Shown here: positions 52,052-60,010 of the stretch, in pieces
How positions within the stretch are numbered: position 1 is the first letter of the stretch
Layout of the letters: the number at the start of each line of letters is the position of its first letter
NCBI GenBank assembly: GCA_964467635.1
Contig: CAYXRN010000001.1
Span: 1 to 64,000, forward strand
Reading direction: 5' to 3'
Source: FW021-bin31 sp964467635
GTDB lineage: Bacteria; Bacteroidota; Bacteroidia; Chitinophagales; Chitinophagaceae
DNA: 64,000 bases
Translations under genes and position numbers: made by a program
The notes under the pieces: generated by a model
What the model saw: only the letters and a program-made list of their open reading frames with translations
What the model was told of the DNA's origin: nothing
Database searches by the model: none

Positions 52052-52957
52052 TTAGTTTAGTAACCTGGATATGCCCTCTTTGTAAGTATTACAATGAGCA
52101 TTGACGATATCCCTGATTTGACCGGAATACCCGCCACCCATGCTTACTTGTACGGGAAGCCGGTTTTTCCTGCAAAATTCAAACACCTGAATATCCCTTT
52201 GCCGGCAGTCTCCGATAGAAAGCTGTAGTTTGCCCATCTTGTCGGTCTTTAATACATCCACCCCCGATTGAAAAAATACAAATTCGGGCCGTACCCGTTT
52301 GTTTAATGACGCCAACGCCTCGGATAAAGTTTGTAAATATAGGGAGCCGGTCGTTTCATCCGGTAGTCCGATATCCCAGTCCGATTGTTCTTTTTTGAAG
52401 GGGAAATTATTCTGACCATGCATGGAAAAAGTAAAAACCCTTTTTTCATTTTCAAAGATATCCGCCGTTCCATTGCCTTGATGTACGTCCAAATCAATGA
52501 TTAATATTTGTTTGATCTTGTGGTAATTCAGCAAGTATTGTGCGGCAATGGCCTGGTCATTTAGCAGACAAAATCCTTCTCCCCAATCCTTTCCTGCATG
52601 ATGCGTTCCTCCTGCAATATTGAATCCGATGCCTGTTTGAAACGCGCCTTCCGCAGTACGTATGGTTCCTTCGGCAATGCAGAGTTCCCGCGCTATGAGT
52701 TGTTTGCTTAACGGAAATCCAATACGCCGCATCTCTTTTGCACTTAAATCAAGGGCTAAAAGCCGCTGCCAGTAAGTTTGGCAATGAACCCCTTTTAAGA
52801 ACTTCAGATCCAGCAGTGACGGCCGAAAAAAATCGTCTTCTTTTACAACACCTTCATAGAGCAACTGCTCATGTAAAAGCTCATATTTCAACATAGGGAA
52901 CCGGTGCCCTTCAGGTAGCGGATGCTTAAATATGGGATGCCAGGCGATAAAAGGCAT
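52052..52957 (-). CDS. Histone-deacetylase-like amidohydrolase
   Basis: 301 residues of the arginase/deacetylase fold. Active-site segments are GGTHHAGKDWGEGFC (His-His pair), IDLDVHQGNGT (zinc ligands), SGVDVL and the terminal MGGGYS with the usual Gly-Gly-Gly-Tyr. Bacterial members deacetylate small acetylated amines or proteins such as acetyl-CoA synthetase; the substrate is not given by context. Monocistronic. Confidence 0.9.
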   Translation of the reverse strand: MPFIAWHPIFKHPLPEGHRFPMLKYELLHEQLLYEGVVKEDDFFRPSLLDLKFLKGVHCQTYWQRLLALDLSAKEMRRIGFPLSKQLIARELCIAEGTIRTAEGAFQTGIGFNIAGGTHHAGKDWGEGFCLLNDQAIAAQYLLNYHKIKQILIIDLDVHQGNGTADIFENEKRVFTFSMHGQNNFPFKKEQSDWDIGLPDETTGSLYLQTLSEALASLNKRVRPEFVFFQSGVDVLKTDKMGKLQLSIGDCRQRDIQVFEFCRKNRLPVQVSMGGGYSGQIRDIVNAHCNTYKEGISRLLN

Positions 52958-53075
52958 AAAAGGATTGGTAGTTGTAAAAGCAAAGTTAAATAATACGTTT
53001 AGTAAACAAAATGGTTGTTATTTTGATTATAATATCAGGTGCAGTTGGGAAAGCTGGTTTTAGTCATTACACTTG

Positions 53076-53091
53076 TATGATAAAAATCATA
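53076..53091. promoter_or_regulatory. FNR/CRP-like inverted repeat
   Basis: TATGAT-AAAA-ATCATA, a perfect 16-base dyad with TGAT-N4-ATCA at its core, close to the FNR consensus TTGAT-N4-ATCAA. It lies 105 bases before the ATG at 53181 in a divergent intergenic region. Confidence 0.45.
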
Positions 53092-53180
53092 TAAGAGGGT
53101 AATGGAAGTTGACGTTTTTGTGGGGATCTCGCCTTTTCTTTGCATTGGAGAGTTGTTCGAATTTTATAAAATTTACGGTT

Positions 53181-53507
53181 ATGAAAAAGAAAATTGGTTT
53201 GTACTTCCAACTGGAAGCCAAGGACAACAAGGAATCCTTGTCCATTGTAAAGCAAGCATTAAATCGCCTCAACCAGCTAGAAGACGAAGGGGTGGATGTT
53301 CAATATTTTGAACTTCGGGTCAACAAATTCAATGGATTGTCAGATACGAATGTTGTATCCATGAAATTGGACGGTAATGGACGCACTTTCATTGAAAGTG
53401 AATCCGGCTACCGTTGGGATGATGCATTTATCAATGCTTTTGACAGAATCCATGATCACACCAGGACCGGCTTTGGCCGTCCTGCTAGCGCCATTCAATA
53501 TGTCTGA
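53181..53507 (+). CDS. Small protein, possibly HPF/RaiA-like
   Basis: 108 residues beginning MKKKIGLYFQLEAKDNKES. The arrangement (helical SIVKQALNRLNQLEDEG, strand YFELRVNKF, strand NVVSMKLDGNG, then helix WDDAFINAFDRIHDH) resembles the beta-alpha-beta-beta-beta-alpha fold of ribosome hibernation factors, and the tail HTRTGFGRPASAIQYV is basic. The similarity is weak, and the function is not certain. ATG 53181 is preferred; codons upstream to 53109 are not conserved in style. Preceded by an FNR-like box and followed by a hairpin terminator. Confidence 0.5.
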   Translation: MKKKIGLYFQLEAKDNKESLSIVKQALNRLNQLEDEGVDVQYFELRVNKFNGLSDTNVVSMKLDGNGRTFIESESGYRWDDAFINAFDRIHDHTRTGFGRPASAIQYV

Positions 53508-53534
53508 CCAACAAAAGAGCGTTGCATTAGATGT

Positions 53535-53586
53535 ATAATCCCTGCCATCGTTACGGAGATAAAAACTGGTGGGGATTATTTTATTT
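53535..53586 (+). terminator. Rho-independent terminator
   Basis: ATAATCCC (53535-53542) pairs with GGGATTAT (53572-53579), and further in CCA pairs with TGG across matching 2-base bulges. A T-rich tail (TTTTATTT) follows on the plus strand, 28 bases after the small protein gene. Confidence 0.6.
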
Positions 53587-53628
53587 GTCGGGCTGTAAAA
53601 CCGGTCACAAATTTCTTCTTGAAGTTTT

Positions 53629-54975
53629 TCACTTAAATTCATTAACCGCTTCGCTCAGGTCAAATACTTGAACCTTATCTCCTATTTGTTGACTAAGAAT
53701 GCTGCTTCCAATCGCACTTCTGAAACCACTTGCACAATGGACCACCACAGGTTTGTTCAGGGAAATCTCGCCTATGCGGTCTTTTAAGGAAGGTAGCGGA
53801 ACATTGATGCTGTCGCTGAAAATTTTCTTCTTGGTTTCTCCTTCATTTCGTACATCGACAATGGTATAATCATCCGGATTTGCACGAAAATCCGTCAAAT
53901 CCAACCGCAATTCGTTTTTTGTCCCGAAATCTAAAACAAAGGCATGCTTAATAAAGGGCTCATACCCAATCTTGGCCACCCGGCGAATCAGCGCCTGTAA
54001 TGAAGCGTTGGTATCTGCAGCAAGGTAGAATGGCGTGTAAGGGGCTATGACAGTTCCCAGCCAGGTTTCAAATGGTTCCTTATCCTGGATATTGATTGAG
54101 TTTTCCAAATGGGAATCTTTAAATTGCTGGTGATCCCTCGTATCAATGACGACGACTTCTTGTTCCAGCTTTTCGGCGCCTTCCCAATCCGTAACAGGTT
54201 CCAGGAGATTTACTTTTTCGATGCTGTATAAAAAAGGAGGAGCACCTGCGGTGTTTATTGCCACATCATAGGTGAAATACAGCGGAATGTGCGGTTGTTG
54301 CTCATTGATCGCCGCTACGAATTCATCCTCTGTCATAGATTGCAAACACCAGTTGTATGTTTTTTCTTTGCCCATGGTATTTGAGGGCTTTTCCGACAAA
54401 CTGCGGCCACAAAGCGAGCCTGATCCATGTGCCGGATAGATCACTACCTCGTCATCTAACGTCAAGAATTTTTGCAGCGAATGATACATCTGCCGGCTCT
54501 GTTCTTCTCTTTTTTGTTTTATATTTCCCGCTTCTTCCCGCAAGTCAGGTCTCCCGCAATCCCCTATGAATAAGGTGTCCCCTGTAAAGGCGGCTACATC
54601 CTTGCCCCGTTCATTTTCTAGTATAATTGTAATGCTGTCCGGACTATGCCCCGGGGTATTCCAGGCTTTTAATTTTACTTTTCCCAATGGAATAAATTGA
54701 CCTTCGTCCAGCGTCAGATGGGGATACTCGGCCCCTAAACGTTTACTGCAATAAATCTGCGCTCCCTGGGTCTCCCGAATCTCCAGGTGGCTGCTGACAA
54801 AATCGGCATGAGGATGGGTCTCTATGACTGTTGTTAATGTCGCGTTGTTTTCTTCGGCATAATCATAGTAGGGCTTGGGATCTCTCGCCGGGTCAATAAC
54901 CGCCATCTCTCCTTTGCTGACAACTGCATAAGAATAGTGGGCAAGAGACTTGTCTTCAAATTGTTTGATTTCCAT
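53629..54975 (-). CDS. Persulfide dioxygenase-like MBL hydrolase with two rhodanese domains
   Basis: 448 residues. N-terminal metallo-beta-lactamase domain with THPHADFVSSH, TPGHSPDS and GDTLFIGDCGRPDLRE, the pattern of ETHE1-type persulfide dioxygenases (iron site). Then two rhodanese domains: the first lacks a catalytic Cys, the second has VVHCASGFRSA with its Cys. Members oxidise glutathione or bacillithiol persulfide to sulfite, the rhodanese part moving sulfane sulfur. Third gene of a tight minus-strand operon (6 bases after the deaminase gene). Confidence 0.88.
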   Translation of the reverse strand: MEIKQFEDKSLAHYSYAVVSKGEMAVIDPARDPKPYYDYAEENNATLTTVIETHPHADFVSSHLEIRETQGAQIYCSKRLGAEYPHLTLDEGQFIPLGKVKLKAWNTPGHSPDSITIILENERGKDVAAFTGDTLFIGDCGRPDLREEAGNIKQKREEQSRQMYHSLQKFLTLDDEVVIYPAHGSGSLCGRSLSEKPSNTMGKEKTYNWCLQSMTEDEFVAAINEQQPHIPLYFTYDVAINTAGAPPFLYSIEKVNLLEPVTDWEGAEKLEQEVVVIDTRDHQQFKDSHLENSINIQDKEPFETWLGTVIAPYTPFYLAADTNASLQALIRRVAKIGYEPFIKHAFVLDFGTKNELRLDLTDFRANPDDYTIVDVRNEGETKKKIFSDSINVPLPSLKDRIGEISLNKPVVVHCASGFRSAIGSSILSQQIGDKVQVFDLSEAVNEFK

Positions 54976-54981
54976 ACGGTT

Positions 54982-55434
54982 TTATTTCTTTATTAAAGCG
55001 AGGCACGCCTTCGCTAATATACCTTCCACGATAAGGGGTGGATCCGACCATTTAACTATCTCTTTTGCGGCAAGAAAAGGATAGTTAGAACTGGCACCCC
55101 CTACTTCCGGTGTTGTTATACCAAACACTACTTGTCCTATTTTTGTTTGACGTATAAGGTATGCACACATAAAACAGGGTTCTACCGTTGTGTATAAAAT
55201 ACAATGACTTAAGTCTTTCATTGGGCTTTGCATTGCATGGAGAATGGCCAGGGCTTCTGCGTGTGCGAATATACCTGGTAGCGACTCCCCTCCTTCCGTG
55301 CCCTCTGAAATGATCTCTTCTCCCCTGACAATAACGCATCCTACAGGGGTGTGACCTTGAGCTTTTGCCTCGGCTGCGAGTTCCAGGCAACGGCGCATGT
55401 ATTTTTTATGTTTGTTATGGTCTTGTTCTTCCAT
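54982..55434 (-). CDS. Nucleoside/base deaminase, CDA fold
   Basis: 150 residues. Zinc and catalytic motifs are AHAEALAI (His-Ala-Glu) and EPCFMCAYLI (Pro-Cys-x2-Cys). Similar to guanine deaminases and tRNA adenosine deaminase TadA; the sequence TPVGCVIV near the N-terminus is usual except for Cys in place of Ala. Substrate is unresolved. The start codon immediately follows the flavodoxin stop, so translation is probably coupled. Confidence 0.85.
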   Translation of the reverse strand: MEEQDHNKHKKYMRRCLELAAEAKAQGHTPVGCVIVRGEEIISEGTEGGESLPGIFAHAEALAILHAMQSPMKDLSHCILYTTVEPCFMCAYLIRQTKIGQVVFGITTPEVGGASSNYPFLAAKEIVKWSDPPLIVEGILAKACLALIKK

Positions 55435-55941
55435 TTAAGGCAATTTTATTTTTTCTTTCAGCACAGCAAGTATGTTGTCTATCCACATTGCAAACCCATC
55501 TTCATAATCAACGTCACAATCTACTCTTTCTACTAACCTTTCGGCACCGGACCGTTCTAGGATATCGTCAAAGTCTTTTCCGGCTTTACAAAAGTAATCA
55601 TAAGTTGTATCTCCTAACGCTAAAACACCATAGGACAAATGAGTCAATTCTTTCGTATTCTTCTCCTTGAGAAATTCAAAAAAGTCTTCGGCCATCAATG
55701 GTACATCGCCGTCCCCGTCGGTACTTACGATAATTAGCAGGAAGTTGATCGCTGTTATAATTTTTTCCGTTTCAAGATCTTCCATATCACAAACCAAGGT
55801 CCGGAACCCTGCCTCATGTAGCTTTTCAGCGGCATCCTGCGCCAGCATCTGGCTATTGCCGGTGTGCGTCCCAAAAACAACCCATACCACTGGCGTGTCT
55901 TCAGCAGTGGTTGAAAATAGCTTTTGAAGTTCTGTATTCAT
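55435..55941 (-). CDS. Stand-alone CysJ-type flavodoxin
   Basis: 168 residues. FMN-binding loop FGTHTGNSQ near residue 25, STDGDGDVP, and ALGDTTYDYFCKAGKDFD followed by ERLVERVDCDVDYE, which is the pattern of the flavodoxin domain of sulfite reductase flavoprotein CysJ. No FAD/NADPH reductase domain follows, so an external reductase would be needed. First gene of an operon with the deaminase and the persulfide dioxygenase. The frame stays open to 56145, but a strong Shine-Dalgarno sequence fixes ATG 55941. Confidence 0.85.
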   Translation of the reverse strand: MNTELQKLFSTTAEDTPVVWVVFGTHTGNSQMLAQDAAEKLHEAGFRTLVCDMEDLETEKIITAINFLLIIVSTDGDGDVPLMAEDFFEFLKEKNTKELTHLSYGVLALGDTTYDYFCKAGKDFDDILERSGAERLVERVDCDVDYEDGFAMWIDNILAVLKEKIKLP

Positions 55942-55947
55942 TGTGAT

Positions 55948-55955
55948 CCTCCTTT
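55948..55955 (-). promoter_or_regulatory. Strong Shine-Dalgarno sequence before the flavodoxin gene
   Basis: AAAGGAGG on the minus strand, 6 bases before ATG 55941. It rules out the longer N-terminal extension. Confidence 0.7.
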
Positions 55956-56137
55956 CTGCAAAATAACTTGTCTTCCCGCGATAATGATAATAAAATACGA
56001 AAAATGATTGATCTAAAAAGATATATCTTTTAGGGAGCAGGTAAAAATATTTCCGCATTAGTAATTTTTTTTCCAAGATAAGTAAAAGATGTAATTGTCT
56101 TTTTTTACTTTTGTAAGTATATAAAATTGAATTTTCG

Positions 56138-56929
56138 ATGAGCAATAAGGTAATGGACAGCCATCAGGGTCATTGGATGCTGTCAAAAATAGGAAAAAGA
56201 GTACTCAGACCCGGCGGTAAAGAACTGACTATGAGGCTTTTGGCAGCATTGAATATCGCTGCCTCTGATGATGTGGTGGAGTTTGCCCCGGGGATTGGGT
56301 TCACTGCCCAGCAGGTCCTAAAATACCGGCCGGGATCCTATACTGGAATAGAAGTGAACAAGGAAGCAGCAGCTCATCTTCGAAAGAAACTAAAGGGGGA
56401 TCATTGCAGCGTACGCTTGGAAAACGCCGCCGGAAGCCCGTTAAAAGACAGCGTTGCCAGCAAGCTTTTTGGCGAAGCCATGCTTACCATGCAAGCCAAC
56501 CATCGCAAGTCGGAGATCATAGGAGAAGCCTGCCGAATACTCAGAAAGGGTGGCCTTTATGCAATCCATGAATTATGTCTTACCCCTGATAATCTGCCTG
56601 ATGCCAGTAAGGAAACTATACGGAAGGAGTTGGCAAAAACCTTGAAGGTTAATGCCCGGCCCCTTACAGCATCTGAATGGGTTCATCTGGTCGAAGAAGG
56701 AGGGTTTCGGGTAACGAAAGTTTTGTTTAGCCCGATGAAGCTTTTGGAAGTAAAGCGGATTATAGATGATGAAGGCTTTTTCCGCACCCTGAAGATAGGA
56801 TTTAATGTGGTCCGGCACCCTGAATTTCATAAACGGTTGAAAGTAATGCAGGCTTTGTTCCGGAAATACCGCAAGGAATTGAAAGCCATAGTCATCATTG
56901 CTGAAAAACTGGATGCTATGCCGGATTGA
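56138..56929 (+). CDS. SAM-dependent methyltransferase
   Basis: 263 residues, class I methyltransferase. VVEFAPGIGFTAQQVL is the SAM-binding loop, YTGIEVNKEAA the acidic strand, and EACRILRKGGLYAIHE the post-motif region. The rest resembles UbiE/COQ5-like small-molecule methyltransferases. The substrate is unknown; menaquinone methylation is possible but the gene is far from the men operon. TACTTTTG at 56106-56113 is a likely -7 element. Confidence 0.8.
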   Translation: MSNKVMDSHQGHWMLSKIGKRVLRPGGKELTMRLLAALNIAASDDVVEFAPGIGFTAQQVLKYRPGSYTGIEVNKEAAAHLRKKLKGDHCSVRLENAAGSPLKDSVASKLFGEAMLTMQANHRKSEIIGEACRILRKGGLYAIHELCLTPDNLPDASKETIRKELAKTLKVNARPLTASEWVHLVEEGGFRVTKVLFSPMKLLEVKRIIDDEGFFRTLKIGFNVVRHPEFHKRLKVMQALFRKYRKELKAIVIIAEKLDAMPD

Positions 56930-56951
56930 GAGAAACTTTAAAGTAAATCGC

Positions 56952-57614
56952 TTAAGATGACTGCAAAAGCCGCAGTTCATTGTCGCCAAATTTCTTTAAG
57001 GAGGGCAGTCTGAGATCGGCAAGGCTGTATTTCGGGTCGTTCCAATTTTCTTTTTCAGGCACTACTACCACGGTCATCTGCGCCGCTTTGGCAGCGACGA
57101 GACCGTTAATTGAGTCTTCAAAAACCAGACATTTAAGCGGGGATGACCCCAGTTCTTCTGCACATAAAAGATATACGGCAGGATGCGGTTTCCCAAAATC
57201 CTGGTGTTCACCGGAGTGAATGGCATCAAAAGAAGAATATAAATTAAAATGATGTAACGCATTATTAATCAAAGACATAGGGGAAGAGGATGCAAGCCCA
57301 ATCTTAAAATTTCTTTCTTTGAAAAACTGAAGAATCCCTTCGGCTCCCTCCATTATCTTTCCCTGGGTGTTGATCAACCGGGTGACTTCTTCGAGGATTT
57401 CCGCGGAAACCTGGGCGGTTGACTTTTGGGTCCATCCAAAGTATTGATGCCAATAGTCAACTACTTCGCTGGTGCGCAATCCTGTTGTTTTTATGTAATC
57501 TTCTTTTTTCAGGTAAATATCCATTGTGGCAAAAACAGTGGCCATTGCCTGGTTCCATAAAGGTTCACTGTCAATCAGTAACCCATCCATATCAAATATT
57601 ACCGTTTTAATCAT
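56952..57614 (-). CDS. HAD family phosphatase (hexitol/sugar phosphatase type)
   Basis: 220 residues. HAD motifs in order: FDMDGLLIDSEPLW (nucleophile Asp and acid-base Asp), ASSSP, GKPHP with its lysine, and EDSINGLVAAKAA. The four-helix cap places it in the beta-phosphoglucomutase/2-deoxyglucose-6-phosphatase subgroup. Cytoplasmic; the substrate is probably a sugar or sugar-alcohol phosphate. Single minus-strand gene. Confidence 0.88.
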   Translation of the reverse strand: MIKTVIFDMDGLLIDSEPLWNQAMATVFATMDIYLKKEDYIKTTGLRTSEVVDYWHQYFGWTQKSTAQVSAEILEEVTRLINTQGKIMEGAEGILQFFKERNFKIGLASSSPMSLINNALHHFNLYSSFDAIHSGEHQDFGKPHPAVYLLCAEELGSSPLKCLVFEDSINGLVAAKAAQMTVVVVPEKENWNDPKYSLADLRLPSLKKFGDNELRLLQSS

Positions 57615-57724
57615 TGTTTTCTCCGCTTTTAGCGTCGTTTTTTATAAAGGAATCTTTAAAAGCGGCAAATATAAACGATATGGCTGATAATCGGATATCT
57701 TAGCCAGATGCCGATTCCATGATG

Positions 57725-57736
57725 AGGAGCGCTCCT
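57725..57736. promoter_or_regulatory. Perfect palindrome upstream of the aspartate kinase promoter
   Basis: AGGAGCGCTCCT, a 12-base perfect palindrome, 3 bases before the -33 element. A candidate operator. Confidence 0.4.
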
Positions 57737-57739
57737 GTC

Positions 57740-57770
57740 TTGTCCGTTTAACCAAACTGTACGACCTTTG
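57740..57770 (+). promoter_or_regulatory. Candidate aspartate kinase promoter
   Basis: TTG (57740-57742), 20-base spacer, GACCTTTG (57763-57770): one base from TTG-N20-TAnnTTTG. Predicted leader about 17 bases. Confidence 0.5.
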
Positions 57771-57793
57771 CTGTTTTTACCACACATGCAATC

Positions 57794-59059
57794 ATGAAAG
57801 TGTTTAAATTTGGCGGAGCCAGCCTTAAGGATGCCGAAAGCATTATAAATGCAGCCTCTATTATTAGCGACTACCAGAAAGGTCCCTTGCTAATAGTGGT
57901 TTCAGCCATTGGTAAAACCACTAACGAACTGGAAAAAGTGGTTGAGCATTACTACAGGCACCAGCGCGAAACAGCGGCTCAATTGCTTTATAGCGTTCAA
58001 AACCAAAGCAAACAAACTGCGCGGCAGCTTATCTCCGACGACCACCACCCATTATTTGATCAACTCCATCAGCTTTTTGCTGAAATGGAGTGGCAGTTGG
58101 GTGAAAAAGCCTATGAGCCTTACGATTATTACTACGACCAACTGGTGAGCCGCGGAGAGTTGATTTCTTCGTTGATTGTAGAGGCCTATTTGAGCCAGAT
58201 GGGAATAAAGACCTACTGGCTGGACGTGCGAGAAGTGTTGCAAACAGATGATACCTACCGGGATGGCCGGATTGCCTGGGATATTTCACAAAAGAAAATG
58301 GATCAAGATGTTGCTCCTCTTTTTAAGGAGTATCCCGTAGTGATTACACAGGGATTTATTGGCGGCACAGCCAAAGGAAAAACAACGACGCTGGGGCGAG
58401 AAGGAAGTGATTTTACCGCTGCACTATTTGCCAACATGCTTGATGCGGAAAGCCTTACCATATGGAAGGATGTAGAAGGATTGAAGAATGCGGATCCCAG
58501 AGTGTTTGAAGATACTTTAAACATCAGTGCCATCAATTTCAATGAGGTAATTGAAATGGCTTATTATGGCGCACAAGTTATCCATCCTAAGACCATTAAG
58601 CCGCTTCAAAACAAAAACATCCCCCTTTATGTGAAATGTTTTTTGAATAAATCCCTTCCGGGCACGGTGATCAACGGAAGCAATGGGATACAAAAACTTC
58701 CACCCATTATTGTACTTAAAAAACAACAGGTATTAATTACCGTTACAACTCGCGATTTTTCCTTTATTTCGGAAGAAAACCTGAGCACACTTTACGATAT
58801 TTTTTATCGTTTAAAGATCAAGCTCAATATGATGCAGACCGGGGCGATCAATTGTTCTTTCTGCATTGATAAGCGGGCCGATAAGATTGAGAAACTGATC
58901 AAGGCGTTGCATGCTCACTTTAAGATTACCTATGATGAGAGCTTGGAAATACTGACTATCAGGCATTATGAGGACCATATGATTAGTCGCCTGACCAAGG
59001 GAAGAGATATTTTGCTGGAACAAAAATCAGCCAAAACTATTCAACTGGTTATGCGTTAG
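57794..59059 (+). CDS. Aspartate kinase
   Basis: 421 residues, monofunctional. KFGGASLKD at the N-terminus, QGFIGGTAKGKTTTLGREGSD in the kinase centre (quoted key parts: GFIGGTA, TLGREGSD) and AYYGAQVIHPKTI are family motifs. Two ACT-type regulatory repeats are expected in the last 130 residues. It phosphorylates aspartate for lysine, threonine and methionine synthesis. The Asn of the usual KFGGTS-type motif reads KFGGAS, a common Bacteroidota variant. Stop overlaps the convergent transpeptidase gene by 4 bases. Confidence 0.9.
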   Translation: MKVFKFGGASLKDAESIINAASIISDYQKGPLLIVVSAIGKTTNELEKVVEHYYRHQRETAAQLLYSVQNQSKQTARQLISDDHHPLFDQLHQLFAEMEWQLGEKAYEPYDYYYDQLVSRGELISSLIVEAYLSQMGIKTYWLDVREVLQTDDTYRDGRIAWDISQKKMDQDVAPLFKEYPVVITQGFIGGTAKGKTTTLGREGSDFTAALFANMLDAESLTIWKDVEGLKNADPRVFEDTLNISAINFNEVIEMAYYGAQVIHPKTIKPLQNKNIPLYVKCFLNKSLPGTVINGSNGIQKLPPIIVLKKQQVLITVTTRDFSFISEENLSTLYDIFYRLKIKLNMMQTGAINCSFCIDKRADKIEKLIKALHAHFKITYDESLEILTIRHYEDHMISRLTKGRDILLEQKSAKTIQLVMR

Positions 59060-59910
59060 TTCAGCAATGCCTTAGGGACGACTTTTTTCTCAACCTGAGA
59101 AGTTGAATAATTGGTTCTTAATGGCGTAACTGCACTTCTTTCTTTGATCACATAATCCCCTTTGCCGTCATAAAGAATGATCGGAAGTTTGTGTGTCGCA
59201 TTGAAATAATCGTAAGCCTTTTTAAGCTTGAGCCAGAAATCCTGTACCGGTGCTCCTGCACGGGCCGCCTTACTTAAATACTCAACGGAGTTCTGATTAT
59301 TGAAGTCAACAGGAAGAATGTGTACCGGAATAAAAGTCTGCCCCGCATCCCGGGCGTACATGGCTAAAATGTATACTTCGTCAATCTGGGGATTCGTAAT
59401 AGGAATACAGCCAACCGTCACACAGCTGCCATGGATATATATGCCACCTCCTGGGTCCTCATGAGTAGTGTTCAACCTGTCAGAAAAGTTGGGATAGTTG
59501 ATTTTTAAAGATAAATGATAGGTGCTTCTCGGATTAAATTCATTGATGTAATAAAAACCTTCCGGTACTTGCCTGTCTCCCTGAAATTTCTTTCTGCCCA
59601 TGTAGCCGGAAAGCGCACAAACCGGGTAGCTCTTAAACAAGGTAAAAGTATCTGTCGGCTTGTTTTTTACCCATACTTCCAGCCTGCTGTCGTATTTAAA
59701 AGAGCGAATAAATATATAGTTTGCCGGGTAGGTTAATCCTTTCTCTTCAAACTGCTTTTTAAGCATTGCATTTTTCTGTTGAAATGCTCTTTTGACAGTA
59801 GGGAATTGTAATTGCTGCTCTACAAATGACTGGCTGTTGGCTTTAAAGCCAAACAGCCCTGTCAATAATAGTAGAATAAAACACAAGACCAAACCCTTCA
59901 ATTCCCGCAT
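59056..59910 (-). CDS. L,D-transpeptidase (YkuD) family exported protein
   Basis: 284 residues: signal peptide (MRELKGLVLCFILLLLTGLF) then YkuD catalytic domain with IYIHGSCVTVGCIPI, holding the catalytic His and Cys. GGIYIHG and the preceding PEGFYYINEFNPRS are typical. Such enzymes form 3-3 cross-links in peptidoglycan or act as murein transpeptidase-like amidases. The in-frame TTG at 59937 lies inside the -7 box, so ATG 59910 is used. Convergent overlap of 4 bases with aspartate kinase. Confidence 0.85.
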   Translation of the reverse strand: MRELKGLVLCFILLLLTGLFGFKANSQSFVEQQLQFPTVKRAFQQKNAMLKKQFEEKGLTYPANYIFIRSFKYDSRLEVWVKNKPTDTFTLFKSYPVCALSGYMGRKKFQGDRQVPEGFYYINEFNPRSTYHLSLKINYPNFSDRLNTTHEDPGGGIYIHGSCVTVGCIPITNPQIDEVYILAMYARDAGQTFIPVHILPVDFNNQNSVEYLSKAARAGAPVQDFWLKLKKAYDYFNATHKLPIILYDGKGDYVIKERSAVTPLRTNYSTSQVEKKVVPKALLN

Positions 59911-59934
59911 TGCGTTAGTTTTTAAATTTGTTTT

Positions 59935-59942
59935 CAAAGGTA
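59935..59942 (-). promoter_or_regulatory. -7 box of the L,D-transpeptidase promoter
   Basis: Minus-strand TACCTTTG, an exact TAnnTTTG match 25 bases before ATG 59910. The -33 element is weak. Confidence 0.45.
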
Positions 59943-60010
59943 AGCAATCTCAAAAGAAAACGCCATTTCACCCTTGTTTTTTAACAAATTAAATGACGTT
60001 TTTAAAACGC

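Noticed and set aside
59911..59937. TTG start for the L,D-transpeptidase
   Set aside because: It overlaps the TACCTTTG promoter element; ATG 59910 also gives a standard signal peptide.
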